Assembly (NCBI GenBank): GCA_927405585.1
Contig: CAKMJS010000076.1
Location: 1 to 64,000, forward strand
Origin: an uncultured Desulfosporosinus sp.
GTDB taxonomy: Bacteria > Bacillota > Desulfitobacteriia > Desulfitobacteriales > Desulfitobacteriaceae
Length of the DNA stretch: 64,000 nt
Direction of reading: 5' to 3'
The stretch's first letter is position 1, and each line of letters opens with the position of its first letter. Of the stretch, positions 52,097 through 61,587 are shown piece after piece. The position numbers and the translations under genes were made by a program. The notes beneath the pieces were generated by a model, which did no database searches, had not been told where the DNA came from, and saw nothing but the letters and a program-made list of their open reading frames with translations.

Positions 52097-53313
52097 TGGA
52101 GCATTTGATACTGGAAATAGGACTTGCACTAGCTTTAATTGCAGGTGCTGGAATTTTGGCCGGTAAGCTCAGAATTTCTATTGTGCCAATTCTAATTCTG
52201 ACTGGCATGGTAGTTGGCCCCCAAGCGCCTCATATAAGCGTCCTTGACTTTAGATTTATTAACAGCGCCCCGTTAATTGACTTCATGGGACGTTTAGGTG
52301 TGCTGTTTCTCTTGTTCTCCCTGGGGTTGGAGTTTTCTATTAAACGGCTAATGAATGCAGGGCCATCCATAATCAGAACCGGAACAATTTATATGGTTAT
52401 TAACTTGGCCATAGCGATTATATTTCCTTTACTGCTGGGTTGGCCGGTTAAGGAAATACTGGTTGTGGCAGGTATTATGACCATTTCTTCCAGTGCAATC
52501 GTAGCGAAAGTAATCGTGGATTTAAAGAGGGCAGCTAATGATGAAACGGAGATCATTTTGGGCTTGATGATGTTTCAAGATGTCTTTGTGGCTGTTTATT
52601 TTTCTGTTGTTTCCGGCTTGGTTCTGGCAGGGTCCACTTCCATTTCAGAGATCCTAATAAGCGCAGTATTGGCTCTTTTATTTATCGGTGGTTTTTTATT
52701 TTTGGGGCATAAGTTGATTCCAAAACTTGACCGCTGGTTGGATATTCCTTCCGACGAAACTTTTATGCTTGTAATTATCGCGGTGCTTGTTTTGGTTGCA
52801 GGATTTTCTGAAACTCTGCACATTGCTGAAGCCATCGGAGCTTTACTAATTGGTCTGGTACTGGCAGAAACAGATCATTCCGAGCGCATAGAGCATTTAA
52901 TTGTTCCCTTTAGAGATTTCTTTGGTGCCCTTTTCTTCTTTAGTTTTGGTCTAAGCATTGACCCCTTTGCCTTGGGTGGAGCAGTTTGGCCTGCTCTAGC
53001 TGCAGTTATCTTAACCCTTTTAGGCAATGTAGTGTCGGGGGTTTGGGCAGGGAGGAAAGCAAGCCTCTCCTACAGAGCCTCACTGAATATTGGTTTGACA
53101 ATTATTTCGAGGGGTGAATTTTCAATTATTTTAGCCACTCTTGCAAAAGCAGGTGGATTATTAGCTGCGTTGCAACCATTTGCCGCCTTATATGTGCTCC
53201 TTCTCGCCATACTGGGGCCGCTGTTAACGAAGGAATCACGTTGGGTCTATAACCGATTAGGACCACTCCTGAAATGGCCGAAACTTCCGGATAGAAGAAG
53301 GATAAAGAGTTAA
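52096..53313 (+). CDS. khtU: K+/H+ antiporter, CPA2 family (KhtU-like)
   Basis: The protein has 405 residues and about 12 membrane helices of the Na/H exchanger fold. GMVVGPQAPHI near 34, FLLFSLGLEFSIKRL near 73 and SSSAIVAKVI near 131 are typical. It lacks the C-terminal RCK domain of KefB, consistent with KhtT supplying regulation. It exports K+ or other monovalent cations. Confidence 0.9.
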   Translation: MEHLILEIGLALALIAGAGILAGKLRISIVPILILTGMVVGPQAPHISVLDFRFINSAPLIDFMGRLGVLFLLFSLGLEFSIKRLMNAGPSIIRTGTIYMVINLAIAIIFPLLLGWPVKEILVVAGIMTISSSAIVAKVIVDLKRAANDETEIILGLMMFQDVFVAVYFSVVSGLVLAGSTSISEILISAVLALLFIGGFLFLGHKLIPKLDRWLDIPSDETFMLVIIAVLVLVAGFSETLHIAEAIGALLIGLVLAETDHSERIEHLIVPFRDFFGALFFFSFGLSIDPFALGGAVWPALAAVILTLLGNVVSGVWAGRKASLSYRASLNIGLTIISRGEFSIILATLAKAGGLLAALQPFAALYVLLLAILGPLLTKESRWVYNRLGPLLKWPKLPDRRRIKS

Positions 53314-53408
53314 TAATTAATCCCGAAGAAAATGTAATCATTAAATAATTTTTGCGCTAAAAAGCAAAATCTAGTGATAATATGACCAAAATAAAGGGAG
53401 GCATCAAT

Positions 53409-54134
53409 ATGTCTGACGATAAATGTACCCGAAAGATAAAAATTGTTAAAGATGGCCCGTATCTGGTATTAGGAAACATTCCAATGTCAAAGCAAACTAT
53501 CATGGTAGATGAACATGGACATGCTGTGAAATGGAAAGGGGAAGATTGTTTTCCCCTCAAGGAGCATATTGCACTATGTAGCTGTGGAGAATCCTCTAAC
53601 AGCCCCTATTGCGACGGAACTCACCAAAAAATTGGCTATGATGGTACTGAGACGGCTAGTCGAGGGGATTATCTCGAAAATCCCGAAGTAATCGAGGGTC
53701 CAGATCTTATACTTACAGATGCCCAAAAATTATGTGCTTTGGCTCGCTTTTGTCACCGAAAAGAAGGAGGGGTTTGGGATCTTACTGAAGAGTCCTATAA
53801 CCCTGAATATCGAGCGAGCGCTATCCAGGGAGCTTGGGATTGTCCAGCAGGGAGACTGATCGCTTGGAATAAAAAGACGGGGAAGGCGATTGAACCACCC
53901 TACGTCCCATCCATAGGAATTATTGAAGACCCTGCCAAAAAGGTTAGCGGACCGATCTGGGTAAGAGGAGGCATCCCCATTGAGTCCTGTGACGGTTCGA
54001 CCTATGCGGTGAGAAATCAAGTCACGCTTTGTCGGTGTGGTAAATCGCGCAACAAACCCTTCTGCGATGCATCACATGTTGCTAAAGGGTATATAGCCAA
54101 AACGAGTGATCAGAGCAAAAGCAATATTGAATAA
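53409..54134 (+). CDS. Double-CDGSH iron-sulfur protein with iron-binding domain
   Basis: The protein has 241 residues. Two CDGSH-type clusters are CSCGESSNSPYCDGTH near 59 and CRCGKSRNKPFCDASH near 208, each giving three Cys and one His for a 2Fe-2S centre. Between them is a domain with CALARFCH and AWDCPAGRLI, as in the DUF1271-type Fe-S domain. A redox or iron-storage role is likely. ATG 53409 follows AAAGGGAGG. Confidence 0.87.
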   Translation: MSDDKCTRKIKIVKDGPYLVLGNIPMSKQTIMVDEHGHAVKWKGEDCFPLKEHIALCSCGESSNSPYCDGTHQKIGYDGTETASRGDYLENPEVIEGPDLILTDAQKLCALARFCHRKEGGVWDLTEESYNPEYRASAIQGAWDCPAGRLIAWNKKTGKAIEPPYVPSIGIIEDPAKKVSGPIWVRGGIPIESCDGSTYAVRNQVTLCRCGKSRNKPFCDASHVAKGYIAKTSDQSKSNIE

Positions 54135-54176
54135 AAGAGCATTGATCAGGCATATTAGAACGGAAAGGCAAGCTTC

Positions 54177-55139
54177 TTGGGAAGGGATGGATTAGTAGCG
54201 ATGGATATAGATCATAAAGAATCTCAACTTGCAACCTTTGCTGGTGGGTGCTTCTGGTGTATGGTGAAACCGTTTGAAGAAACACCAGGAATTCTCAAAG
54301 TGGTATCTGGTTACACTGGAGGAACGTTGGTTAATCCAACCTATGAAGACGTCTGCTCTAAGGGGACTGGGCATTTTGAGGCTGTACAAATTACGTTCGA
54401 TCCGGAGCAATTTCGTTATAAAAAGTTACTAGAGATTTACTGGCAACAGATTGACCCGACCAACCCTCAGGGGCAGTTTTTTGATCGTGGGCAGCCTTAT
54501 AAAACGGCAATCTTTTATCATAATCAAGACCAGCATCGTGAGGCATTAGAATCTAAAAAGATTCTTGAGGAAAGTGGCAGGTTTATTGACCCCATCGTCA
54601 CGGAAATCCTTCCAGCTGCAACGTTTTATCCAGCAGAAGACTATCATCAGGACTATCATAGAAAAAACCCCGTACGATACAGTGCGTACCGTCAAGGGTC
54701 AGGCAGGGATGCCTTTCTAAAAGAGCACTGGAGTAGTGGTATGGAAAAAGAACTTCTGAAAGCAAAACTAACCAACCTACAATTTGAAGTAACCCAAAAT
54801 AAAGGGACCGAACCAGCCTTTAAGAACGAATACTGGGATAATAAAAAAAGTGGTATTTACGTCGATGTGATATCGGGTGATCCTCTTTTCAGTTCCCAGG
54901 ATAAGTTTGATTCTGGGTGTGGGTGGCCGAGCTTTTCAAAACCCCTTCAGCCAGAGGTCGTTAAGGAAAGGAAGGATTCGAGCCATTTTATGGTTAGGAC
55001 AGAAGTGATAAGTACTAAGACGGGCGCCCACCTTGGACATGTTTTTAATGACGGTCCTGCACCTACAGGTTTGCGCTATTGCATTAATTCGGCTGCATTG
55101 CGTTTTATACCCACAGAGGACCTTGAAAACGAAGGCTAG
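54177..55139 (+). CDS. msrAB: Methionine sulfoxide reductase A/B fusion
   Basis: The protein has 312-320 residues. The MsrA domain has its catalytic Cys in GGCFWCM near the start and ends near 165. The MsrB domain begins at [18 protein letters not shown] and has SGCGWPSF and catalytic Cys in [11 protein letters not shown]. The four zinc cysteines of some MsrB proteins are absent. TTG 54177 (AAAGG nine bases upstream) and ATG 54201 are both possible starts. It repairs both methionine sulfoxide epimers. Confidence 0.92.
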   Translation: MGRDGLVAMDIDHKESQLATFAGGCFWCMVKPFEETPGILKVVSGYTGGTLVNPTYEDVCSKGTGHFEAVQITFDPEQFRYKKLLEIYWQQIDPTNPQGQFFDRGQPYKTAIFYHNQDQHREALESKKILEESGRFIDPIVTEILPAATFYPAEDYHQDYHRKNPVRYSAYRQGSGRDAFLKEHWSSGMEKELLKAKLTNLQFEVTQNKGTEPAFKNEYWDNKKSGIYVDVISGDPLFSSQDKFDSGCGWPSFSKPLQPEVVKERKDSSHFMVRTEVISTKTGAHLGHVFNDGPAPTGLRYCINSAALRFIPTEDLENEG

Positions 55140-55147
55140 GAATAAAA

Positions 55148-55177
55148 AAACCTCCCGGGATATACTCGGGAGGTTTT
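55148..55177 (+). terminator. Terminator of msrAB
   Basis: The arms AAACCTCCCG and CGGGAGGTTT are followed by TTTTG. Confidence 0.85.
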
Positions 55178-55194
55178 TTGTGGGCAATGAGAGT

Positions 55195-55500
55195 CTACCA
55201 ATTGTTACGTGGAGGGGGTTGGAAGCATTGCCGACAATAGACTGGCTTTTCACCAGAGGGTCGGAAGGGTACTGTCGTTTCAACTCCACATGTAGCACAA
55301 ATGGCGGGAAACATTTCGCGTTCTTGACGGTTAGCGTTATATCCGCCACCCCCCGATTGGGCTTTTTTCGCAGCTCGGCATTGGGGACACCGTCCCGGCT
55401 CGTTGGTGAATCCTTTTGAAGCAAAGAACTCCTGCTCCGACGCAGAGAAGACAAATTCTTGACCACAATCTCTACATGTCAAAACTTTATCATCGAACAT
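55195..55500 (-). CDS. Zinc-ribbon domain protein
   Basis: The protein has 101 residues. One pair is CRDCGQEFVFS with GRCPQCRAAK and the second is CATCGVETTVPF with VYCRQC. This is the probable zinc-binding protein family seen across Firmicutes and Chloroflexi. A glycine-rich linker joins the two. Function is unknown. ATG 55500 has GGAGG upstream. Confidence 0.83.
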   Translation of the reverse strand: MFDDKVLTCRDCGQEFVFSASEQEFFASKGFTNEPGRCPQCRAAKKAQSGGGGYNANRQEREMFPAICATCGVETTVPFRPSGEKPVYCRQCFQPPPRNNW

Positions 55501-55618
55501 TAAAAACACCTCCGTTATGTATTATTTGTCATTGTAGAAGAAGTATTCAAACGACGTTACGAAAAATTTACCACTCATTAAAAAAATAACTCTAATCAGA
55601 TTAGAAAAAAGCACAAAC

Positions 55619-55647
55619 TTAACCCCCTATGAGTTTTAGGGGGTTAA
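55619..55647 (-). terminator. Terminator of the sigma-factor operon
   Basis: The arms TTAACCCCCTA and TAGGGGGTTAA lie six bases after the B-box protein stop codon. Confidence 0.75.
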
Positions 55648-55652
55648 GTTAA

Positions 55653-56330
55653 TTATTGATTTTCAGAGATGTCTGATATGACTTTGGCAGGTTGCTTCGC
55701 TTTTAAAATCAGGTAAATACCAGCTAGAATCAGACAGAGAGGGATAAAGCTGCCCCGAATCAAGTTATAAGAATTAAAGTTTCCGAATAAGCGAAACAAA
55801 AATGAATTACGGTCCAGCTCATGCAAAAGACTTAAAATACCCACAACAATTACAGTAGACCCTATCAAACGACGATTTTTTAGCAGGGGTGTATAATCGA
55901 ATAATTGGCGGTCGAAGAGATCCTCGTCAAGGATGACTTGCCCTTTTTCAATTTGTCTTCTTAAATGGTAGCTTTCAAAGAAGCTGAAAAACCAAGCGGG
56001 GATTAACACTAAAGGAATTATAAAATCCAAACCAATAAAGCTAATCAGAGAAGCTCCACCAAAAGTGATGATCATTAACTGCAGACCACGGCGGAAAAGA
56101 CCCAAATGCATGTGAGCGGCACCAGGAATCAGGCTAAAACAAAAAAACATGAGTTTCTCTGAGAACGTTCTCTTACGAGAGATCGACTGTTCAGAAAAGA
56201 GATTTTGTTGAACACAGGGACGGCAGATGGCTTTGTCATCTACTTTAATTGTACAATCCGAACAAATTGGTTGTTTGCATTTTTCGCAAAGGGTCTGAGC
56301 TTCTTGAGAGGAATGGTATTTGCACTTCAT
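55653..56330 (-). CDS. B-box zinc-finger membrane protein
   Basis: The protein has 225 residues. The N-terminal B-box-like finger (CKYHSSQEAQTLCEKCKQPICSDC, shown by its spaced Cys/His) is followed by a second pair (CRPC), then four or five membrane helices. It is the third gene after the sigma factor and its anti-sigma, 22 nt downstream. A regulatory or stress-response role is likely but unproven. AAAAGGAGG precedes the ATG. Confidence 0.75.
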   Translation of the reverse strand: MKCKYHSSQEAQTLCEKCKQPICSDCTIKVDDKAICRPCVQQNLFSEQSISRKRTFSEKLMFFCFSLIPGAAHMHLGLFRRGLQLMIITFGGASLISFIGLDFIIPLVLIPAWFFSFFESYHLRRQIEKGQVILDEDLFDRQLFDYTPLLKNRRLIGSTVIVVGILSLLHELDRNSFLFRLFGNFNSYNLIRGSFIPLCLILAGIYLILKAKQPAKVISDISENQ

Positions 56331-56352
56331 GAGATTGCCTCCTTTTACTTCT

Positions 56353-56820
56353 TTACCTAGGGGAGATTTGTGATTGTTTCATCTTAACCAGAGCAGCATA
56401 AGCAGCTTGACTTAGTTTATCGAAGGGATGCGCCATCTGCTGGCCAATTTGGCTGTTTATTGTTGCCAATTGACGGCTTTCGAGATTGGGGGTTAAGGAG
56501 GTTAAGTTAAGGGCTAAAAGGAGGAGTCCTCCTGCCACCATGCTGATTCCCCAATTTTTAATCTCGAAAAGGTGGGAAGAGCTAGTTTTCTTATACCTAT
56601 TTTTGTCGATAGCCATCATCACATTCAGTTTGATTGAGGCAGGGGGGCTGATGACTACCCGACTCTTGGCCAAGATTTTAGTGGTGTCCTGGATAGTTGC
56701 GACAATATCCCTGCATTCAGAGCAATGCGTTAGATGAGCAGCCATGTTTTGTCGTTCTGCTTCGCTCAAACTATGTTTAACATAGCTATGCCAGTTGTCC
56801 CAGCTTCGATAACAAGTCAT
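56353..56820 (-). CDS. Zinc-finger anti-sigma factor
   Basis: The protein has 155 residues. The N-terminal HxxxCxxC zinc motif (HLTHCSECRDIV, preceded by the distal His in WHSYVKH) is typical of ZAS anti-sigma factors. A single membrane helix lies near 90-110. It should hold the adjacent sigma factor inactive at the membrane. ATG 56820 has GGAGGTG upstream, inside the end of the sigma gene. Confidence 0.83.
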   Translation of the reverse strand: MTCYRSWDNWHSYVKHSLSEAERQNMAAHLTHCSECRDIVATIQDTTKILAKSRVVISPPASIKLNVMMAIDKNRYKKTSSSHLFEIKNWGISMVAGGLLLLALNLTSLTPNLESRQLATINSQIGQQMAHPFDKLSQAAYAALVKMKQSQISPR

Positions 56821-57379
56821 GGCATTCACCTCCCGACACTATAGGATGTAGTTTATCTTTTAGCAGGTTGCGACCTCTGAACAACCGAGTTTCGACTGTT
56901 CTTTTGGGAGTGTCCGTTATGTCAGCGATCTGTTGGGGACTGAAATCTTCAAAATAATATAAGATCAGGACGGTGCTGTAGATCGCCGGCAGGCTACTGA
57001 CTGCAGCCTGCACTTCAGAGGCAATTTCTTGGCGGATGAAGAGCTCTTCGGCACTCCCTTCTTCATCACAGAGGTGATCAAAACAAATATTATCTTCTAG
57101 AAGCGGTTTTTTCTTTCGACACCAATCGAGACAATGGTTGACAGTAATTCGGTAGAGCCAAGTGGAAAACTTGGAGGCCTGCTTGAAGCCTGAGAGGTTA
57201 TTGTAGGCTTTAATGAAAATTTCCTGAGTAATGTCCCGAGCATCTTCAACATTTTGGGTATAGTAAAAGGCGGTACGGTATAACCCTGCCTGATAGCGCT
57301 CGACGATATCGTCATATCGCTCGCTATTTCCTTTGAGGATGCTTCTAATCAATTCATTATCTTGCAAATACCTAATCAC
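56786..57379 (-). CDS. ECF RNA polymerase sigma factor
   Basis: The protein has 197 residues. Sigma region 2 is YRTAFYYTQNVEDARDITQEIFIKAY-like near 34-60, with FSTWLYRITVNHCLDWCR near 75. Region 4 is LILYYFEDFSPQQIADITDTPKRTVETRLFRGR near 140-172. It is the first gene of a sigma/anti-sigma/B-box operon, so it is probably autoregulated. The start codon (GTG 57379) is uncertain. Confidence 0.92.
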   Translation of the reverse strand: MIRYLQDNELIRSILKGNSERYDDIVERYQAGLYRTAFYYTQNVEDARDITQEIFIKAYNNLSGFKQASKFSTWLYRITVNHCLDWCRKKKPLLEDNICFDHLCDEEGSAEELFIRQEIASEVQAAVSSLPAIYSTVLILYYFEDFSPQQIADITDTPKRTVETRLFRGRNLLKDKLHPIVSGGECHDLLSKLGQLA

Positions 57380-57438
57380 CGCCCTTACACACTTTAGACG
57401 TGCCTCTGCGTGTATTATACGTCAACAGAAATAAAAAA

Positions 57439-57463
57439 TCCCGTTGAATTGTTTTCAACGGGA
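57439..57463 (-). terminator. Terminator of the TetR/ABC operon
   Basis: The arms TCCCGTTGAA and TTCAACGGGA are followed by TTTTTTA on the minus strand. Confidence 0.8.
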
Positions 57464-57499
57464 AGCCTCGAGATTCAACTTTAAGTGAACGAGTTCACT
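57463..57499 (-). repeat. Dispersed hairpin repeat, 5' part, copy 7
   Basis: On the minus strand it reads GTGAACTCGTTCAC, then AAAGTTGAATCTCGAGGCTTC. It matches the first 35-40 bases of the element and adjoins the operon terminator. Confidence 0.7.
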
Positions 57500-57533
57500 T
57501 TATTGGGAAGTTGATCCTTTTAGGTGTTAGAAA

Positions 57534-58013
57534 TTACTCAACGTGCTGCGGTTTCATCCTTCGTTGAGTGAACAGAAATACGGGGAGAGGTATGACGATC
57601 CAGCCAAAGCTCTTAACCAGACTATTTACTGCTCTCTGCTTAGTAACGGATCTCTCATCCATAACCATTTGATCATATTGAGTCCTAAGTTCAGCCTCGC
57701 TTTGAGTTTTGGCTGGCGTTGTAGGGGAAGGGGCCATCTCGCCTTTATACTGGTTGGGGTACATTCGATATTGTTCAAAACTCATGTGATATGGGGGGGG
57801 AGACACAATATCTGCCACAGCCATAAAAGCAGCAACTGTACCGCCAATTGTCATCATTAAGGTGGCGAACAAAATCAAATATACATAGACTGTTTTAATC
57901 ATTTCATTACCTCTTTCCAAAGATTCTTCGTTCCCTTTTTTGACTCCGATCACACTTGCGACGATCAGAATCAAAAGAACTAAAGGGACGATACCGATAA
58001 GAAGACTTATCAT
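57534..58013 (-). CDS. Membrane protein of unknown function
   Basis: The protein has 159 residues. Two N-terminal helices are separated by a short basic loop (VKKGNEESLERGNEMIK), then a soluble segment with Pro and Gln, then one C-terminal helix. It is the last gene of the ABC/TetR operon, 15 nt after the TetR stop. ATG 58013 follows AAAGGGGGGG. No family was recognised with confidence. Confidence 0.7.
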   Translation of the reverse strand: MISLLIGIVPLVLLILIVASVIGVKKGNEESLERGNEMIKTVYVYLILFATLMMTIGGTVAAFMAVADIVSPPPYHMSFEQYRMYPNQYKGEMAPSPTTPAKTQSEAELRTQYDQMVMDERSVTKQRAVNSLVKSFGWIVIPLPVFLFTQRRMKPQHVE

Positions 58014-58052
58014 AGACAAGGATGCCCCCCCTTTCAAGATGTCACTCTACTA

Positions 58053-58676
58053 TTAGTATATACCATATTTCAAGACCTCAATATATTCTTTATATTCCTC
58101 CATGATTTTATCAATATCCCCTAACAATTCCTGCTCTCGTCCTTGATACTCCTTGTTGTATTTTTGTTGAAGTGCCTCTAAAAAGAGCATCACGATTTCC
58201 ATCGCTTTCTTAGGGTTTACCCCTTTCCGAAACTTAGAAGTATCGAGGTCATTAAATATCGTAGGCAAAAATTCGTTCGATAGTTGTTTGTACTTGTCTT
58301 GGATCTCAGAGCGGATATCCTCAGGAGTATTGTAATAAGCATGGATGATCAGCTTCGTGATATTAGGGTGAGCATGAGAAATTTTGAGTTTAATCATACC
58401 AAATTCTATGATTCGATCGAAGATATCACCCGATTTTTGGAGTGAATATTTTCGAAATTCGGCCGTTAGTAATTTAATAGAATACTCAACAAGATACAGA
58501 AAGAGACGTTTCTTATTGCCAAAATAGTGAAATAGGATTCCCTTAGAAACCTTGGCCTCCTTGATTATGACATTGGTGGAAGCTTTTTCATACCCTTTGT
58601 CAGCAAATTCTACGATACAAGCTTCTAGAATCCTCTTTTTTTTATCCTCCGTTAGATTCTCAAAAGTTTGGTACAA
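58053..58676 (-). CDS. TetR-family repressor
   Basis: The protein has 207 residues. The N-terminal helix-turn-helix is ILEACIVEFADKGYEKASTNVI with KGILFHYFGNKKRLFLYLVE. The ligand domain is helical. A TTG start has AAGGAGAGG six bases upstream. It lies at the end of the ABC operon whose promoter carries two GACC-type palindromes (61371 and 61409), so negative autoregulation is likely. Confidence 0.9.
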   Translation of the reverse strand: MYQTFENLTEDKKKRILEACIVEFADKGYEKASTNVIIKEAKVSKGILFHYFGNKKRLFLYLVEYSIKLLTAEFRKYSLQKSGDIFDRIIEFGMIKLKISHAHPNITKLIIHAYYNTPEDIRSEIQDKYKQLSNEFLPTIFNDLDTSKFRKGVNPKKAMEIVMLFLEALQQKYNKEYQGREQELLGDIDKIMEEYKEYIEVLKYGIY

Positions 58677-58747
58677 AGTTATCCTCTCCTTAGTTTAGGC
58701 CAACTCTCTCGTACAGATGACTAAGACCATAAGTAGTGAGTTGGAAT

Positions 58748-59545
58748 CTAGACGTTTAAATCCCGTTTTCTATAAAATAAATAGGTCGCACTAAGAAGTA
58801 CTCCAATAATCAAAGCAGACAAAATGATATAGACTGGTTCAAAGCCTCCGCTAGAGAGTAAATTCTTTGCCTCAAAATATTTAAAAGGCGTAATGTATTT
58901 TAAACTCTCAAGCTTAAGGTTGATATCAATTGTTGTAGACAGAAGATAAGCGGTTAGTAAGATACCCGTAGCAACAGCTGGAGCAGTTTTGGGCTTTTTA
59001 CTTACGGCTGCCAGGGTTGTACCAATAACCATAAATATTAATTGTAATATAAACATGCCCGCCATTAATAGTCCAATATCGCTAGTTACTGACTCCCCCT
59101 TCCCATAATACCCCACTACGACCATTGAAGATATCGAAGTAACAATATTTAGGATAAGAATATTGACGAAGGCGGCTATAAGTTTTGCTGTAATGATTTT
59201 GTCCCTAGAAATTGGCTTGACCATTAAAAATTCCGTTGTTTTATCACGCTCTTCTTTTGAGATGATAGTAGCGCCAAGCATTGCAGAATGTATGGTTGTC
59301 ATTAAGACTAAATATAGAAAAAGTATCCCGTAAAAGCCACCCGCTTTTGATAAATCAAAAACACCGATGCCAAATATTGACTGTACAACTTTTGGTAGTT
59401 TGCTCATAACCTCATTCAAGGATTGACCGGACGTTGAAAAGACTTCATATTTGCTCATTCCAGTGCCTACCATCAACAACATGGCGATGCACCATATAAT
59501 CAGTGATTTTCGATGGGCTTTCATTTCTATCATAAATACATTCAT
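58748..59545 (-). CDS. ABC-2 type permease
   Basis: The protein has 265 residues and six membrane helices. MIEMKAHRKSLIIWCIAML at the start, and EERDKTTEFLMVKPISRDKIITAKL near 90 (the coupling region), are typical of ABC-2 subunits. It is paralogous to the next gene and they probably form a heterodimer. ATG 59545 has GGGAGGG upstream. Confidence 0.87.
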   Translation of the reverse strand: MNVFMIEMKAHRKSLIIWCIAMLLMVGTGMSKYEVFSTSGQSLNEVMSKLPKVVQSIFGIGVFDLSKAGGFYGILFLYLVLMTTIHSAMLGATIISKEERDKTTEFLMVKPISRDKIITAKLIAAFVNILILNIVTSISSMVVVGYYGKGESVTSDIGLLMAGMFILQLIFMVIGTTLAAVSKKPKTAPAVATGILLTAYLLSTTIDINLKLESLKYITPFKYFEAKNLLSSGGFEPVYIILSALIIGVLLSATYLFYRKRDLNV

Positions 59546-59582
59546 AATGACCGACCCTCCCATAAGCTATTTTTCAATTCGA

Positions 59583-60383
59583 CTAGACAGAATCGATATC
59601 TTTTTTAAGATATATGACATAACTAGCAGCAATTGCTAGAATAATAAGCCCTACCTCTAAGAGAACGAACGAAGCTTCATAGCTAGCATTTTTAATGATA
59701 TAGGCTGGGTCATAAAATTTAAAGGGCGTTATATATCTCAGGTTGTTATCGCCGATAGCAGAACCAAACATGCTAATGAAGAAAAATGGAAATACAGTCC
59801 CCAGCGAAACAGGGAGCACCGCTTTAATTCGGGGGGCTATAACTGAAATGATAACGCCCAGCGCCAAAAACATTAATTGAATTAAAAAAAGTGTAGCAGA
59901 AATCATTAGGAATAGTTTTAAGCTAAAGGGTTGAGGAGAAGTAGCGGATGCCATTAGGCTAGCTACAATTAAATAAATCACATTCGTGATAACTAAGGAT
60001 GTCAAAGCCGCTAATAGCTTAGCTGACAGGATTTGGACTCGAGAAACAGGCTTAGTTAACAGAAAATCCGCCGTTTTTTCACGTACTTCCTTTGAAACAA
60101 TGGAAGTACCTAGGTTCATAGCTTGAATTGCCCCACAAAGCGTAATATATAGAAAGGTTAAGGTAGAATAAAAACCCAAGAGAGATCCAATAGTATCCAA
60201 CGAGAGGCCGATCGCATTTCTTAGCGCTAGGGGTAAATTTTCTAATAATTTCTTGAGTTCTTCGGCATTACTCGAAAAGGCAGGGAACATCGACAAAAAT
60301 ACTATGACAATTCCAGCCAAAGCCATGGACCAAATAATGGTTGACTTTCGATAGGCCTTCAATTCGTGTAGAAACATATTCAT
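59583..60383 (-). CDS. ABC-2 type permease
   Basis: The protein has 266 residues and six membrane helices. FLHELKAYRKSTIIWSMALAG at the start and EVREKTADFLLTKPVSRVQILSAKL near 90 match its paralogue. AAGGGGGAG precedes the ATG. It starts five bases after the ATPase stop. Export of a peptide, lipid or drug is possible; the substrate is unknown. Confidence 0.87.
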   Translation of the reverse strand: MNMFLHELKAYRKSTIIWSMALAGIVIVFLSMFPAFSSNAEELKKLLENLPLALRNAIGLSLDTIGSLLGFYSTLTFLYITLCGAIQAMNLGTSIVSKEVREKTADFLLTKPVSRVQILSAKLLAALTSLVITNVIYLIVASLMASATSPQPFSLKLFLMISATLFLIQLMFLALGVIISVIAPRIKAVLPVSLGTVFPFFFISMFGSAIGDNNLRYITPFKFYDPAYIIKNASYEASFVLLEVGLIILAIAASYVIYLKKDIDSV

Positions 60384-60388
60384 TAAGG

Positions 60389-61273
60389 TTACTCCCCCTT
60401 TTCATAGTAATGCATAAAGACATCCTCTAGGTTTGGCTCCTCTATCCAAAGGTTTGCAATTTCTATGACTGAGATTTTTTGCAGAATTAGATTGATGTTG
60501 CCTTTGAATAAGAAGCTTACAGAGTTATCTTTGACGAGTAAGTTAGTAACCCCATTAATGTTAAAATAATTTTGATCGATCTTAGATAAGGTCTCAAGCT
60601 CAAAGTTTTTATAGTTGTTTTCTTTTAGATCGCTAATTCTTTCAATTTTAATAATTTTCCCTTCTTTAATGATGGCAACTCTTTCGCACATTTTCTGGAC
60701 CTCACTTAAGACGTGGGAGGAAAAAAGAATGGTGGCACCTTTTTTATTCTCTTCCTTGAGAAGGTCAAAGAATTTTTGCTGCATAAGGGGATCTAATCCG
60801 CTGGTCGGTTCATCGAGCATAATAAGTTTTGGCTCATGCAGCAAGCCTTGCACAATGCCAACCTTCTTTTTATTGCCATATGACAAATCATCAATTTTCT
60901 TATTAAGATCAAGATTCATGATCTCTGCAAGTTCTTTAATCCTTTTCTTACAATCCTTTTTATAAAAACTCGCTGAATAGTTCAGTAAATCCATAACCTT
61001 CATATTATCGTAATAAAAAACCTCAGATGGCAGATATCCAATTTCTTTCTTGATTTCAGGACCAAATTCTATACAATCTTTCCCGAAAATCTTGGCGCTG
61101 CCACTCGTTGGATAAATCAGAGAGAGCAAAGTCCTAATGGTTGTGGATTTTCCCGCCCCATTCGGTCCAATGAACCCAAAAATTTCTCCCTCTTCGACAT
61201 TAAAACTAACGTTTGTTATCCCTCTCGCTTTACCATAAGTTTTTGTAAGGTTGTTGATTTCAATCGTATTCAC
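60389..61273 (-). CDS. ABC transporter ATP-binding protein
   Basis: The protein has 294 residues. Walker A is GPNGAGKST near 38, signature LSYGNKKKVGI near 134, Walker B LIMLDEPTSGLD near 155, and the H-loop SSHVLSE near 190. The C-terminal extension (220-294) is typical of ABC-2 exporters. GTG start with AAAGGGG upstream. It is the first gene of the operon. Confidence 0.92.
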   Translation of the reverse strand: MNTIEINNLTKTYGKARGITNVSFNVEEGEIFGFIGPNGAGKSTTIRTLLSLIYPTSGSAKIFGKDCIEFGPEIKKEIGYLPSEVFYYDNMKVMDLLNYSASFYKKDCKKRIKELAEIMNLDLNKKIDDLSYGNKKKVGIVQGLLHEPKLIMLDEPTSGLDPLMQQKFFDLLKEENKKGATILFSSHVLSEVQKMCERVAIIKEGKIIKIERISDLKENNYKNFELETLSKIDQNYFNINGVTNLLVKDNSVSFLFKGNINLILQKISVIEIANLWIEEPNLEDVFMHYYEKGE

Positions 61274-61370
61274 GAGTCGTTAACCCCTTTCATTATGCAA
61301 AACTTTTAGTAAATGTAATTTATCCTACCCGCTTGAATTTTTTTTACTCGCTGACGTCAAGGATTAATAT

Positions 61371-61424
61371 TGACCATATGGTCTATTACAGTATTATTAT
61401 ATCGCTGATTGACCTAGTGGTCAA
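61371..61424 (-). promoter_or_regulatory. Promoter and two operators of the ABC/TetR operon
   Basis: On the minus strand TTGACC (61419-61424) and TATAAT (61396-61401) are separated by exactly 17 bases. TTGACC-TAGT-GGTCAA (61409-61424) overlaps the -35 box, and TGACCATATGGTC (61371-61383) lies just after the expected start of transcription. Both contain GACC/GGTC half-sites, fitting a TetR dimer at each. Confidence 0.85.
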
Positions 61425-61587
61425 ATAAGCGATTTTGTCTAGCGTGGAGTTATGATATAATAATCTAGTTTAGCATGTCCTTTGATCAAAGAGAGAGTTG
61501 AAGCAAGCGCGAGCATAGCTATGTTAAAGAAGCCGTAGCGGGAAATGAGATTTCAACATATTAATATGATTGGATGGGGGAAAATCA

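Noticed and set aside
54201-54265. MsrA as a second possible selenoprotein
   Set aside because: The active site codon reads TGC (GCFWCM); no in-frame TGA is present.
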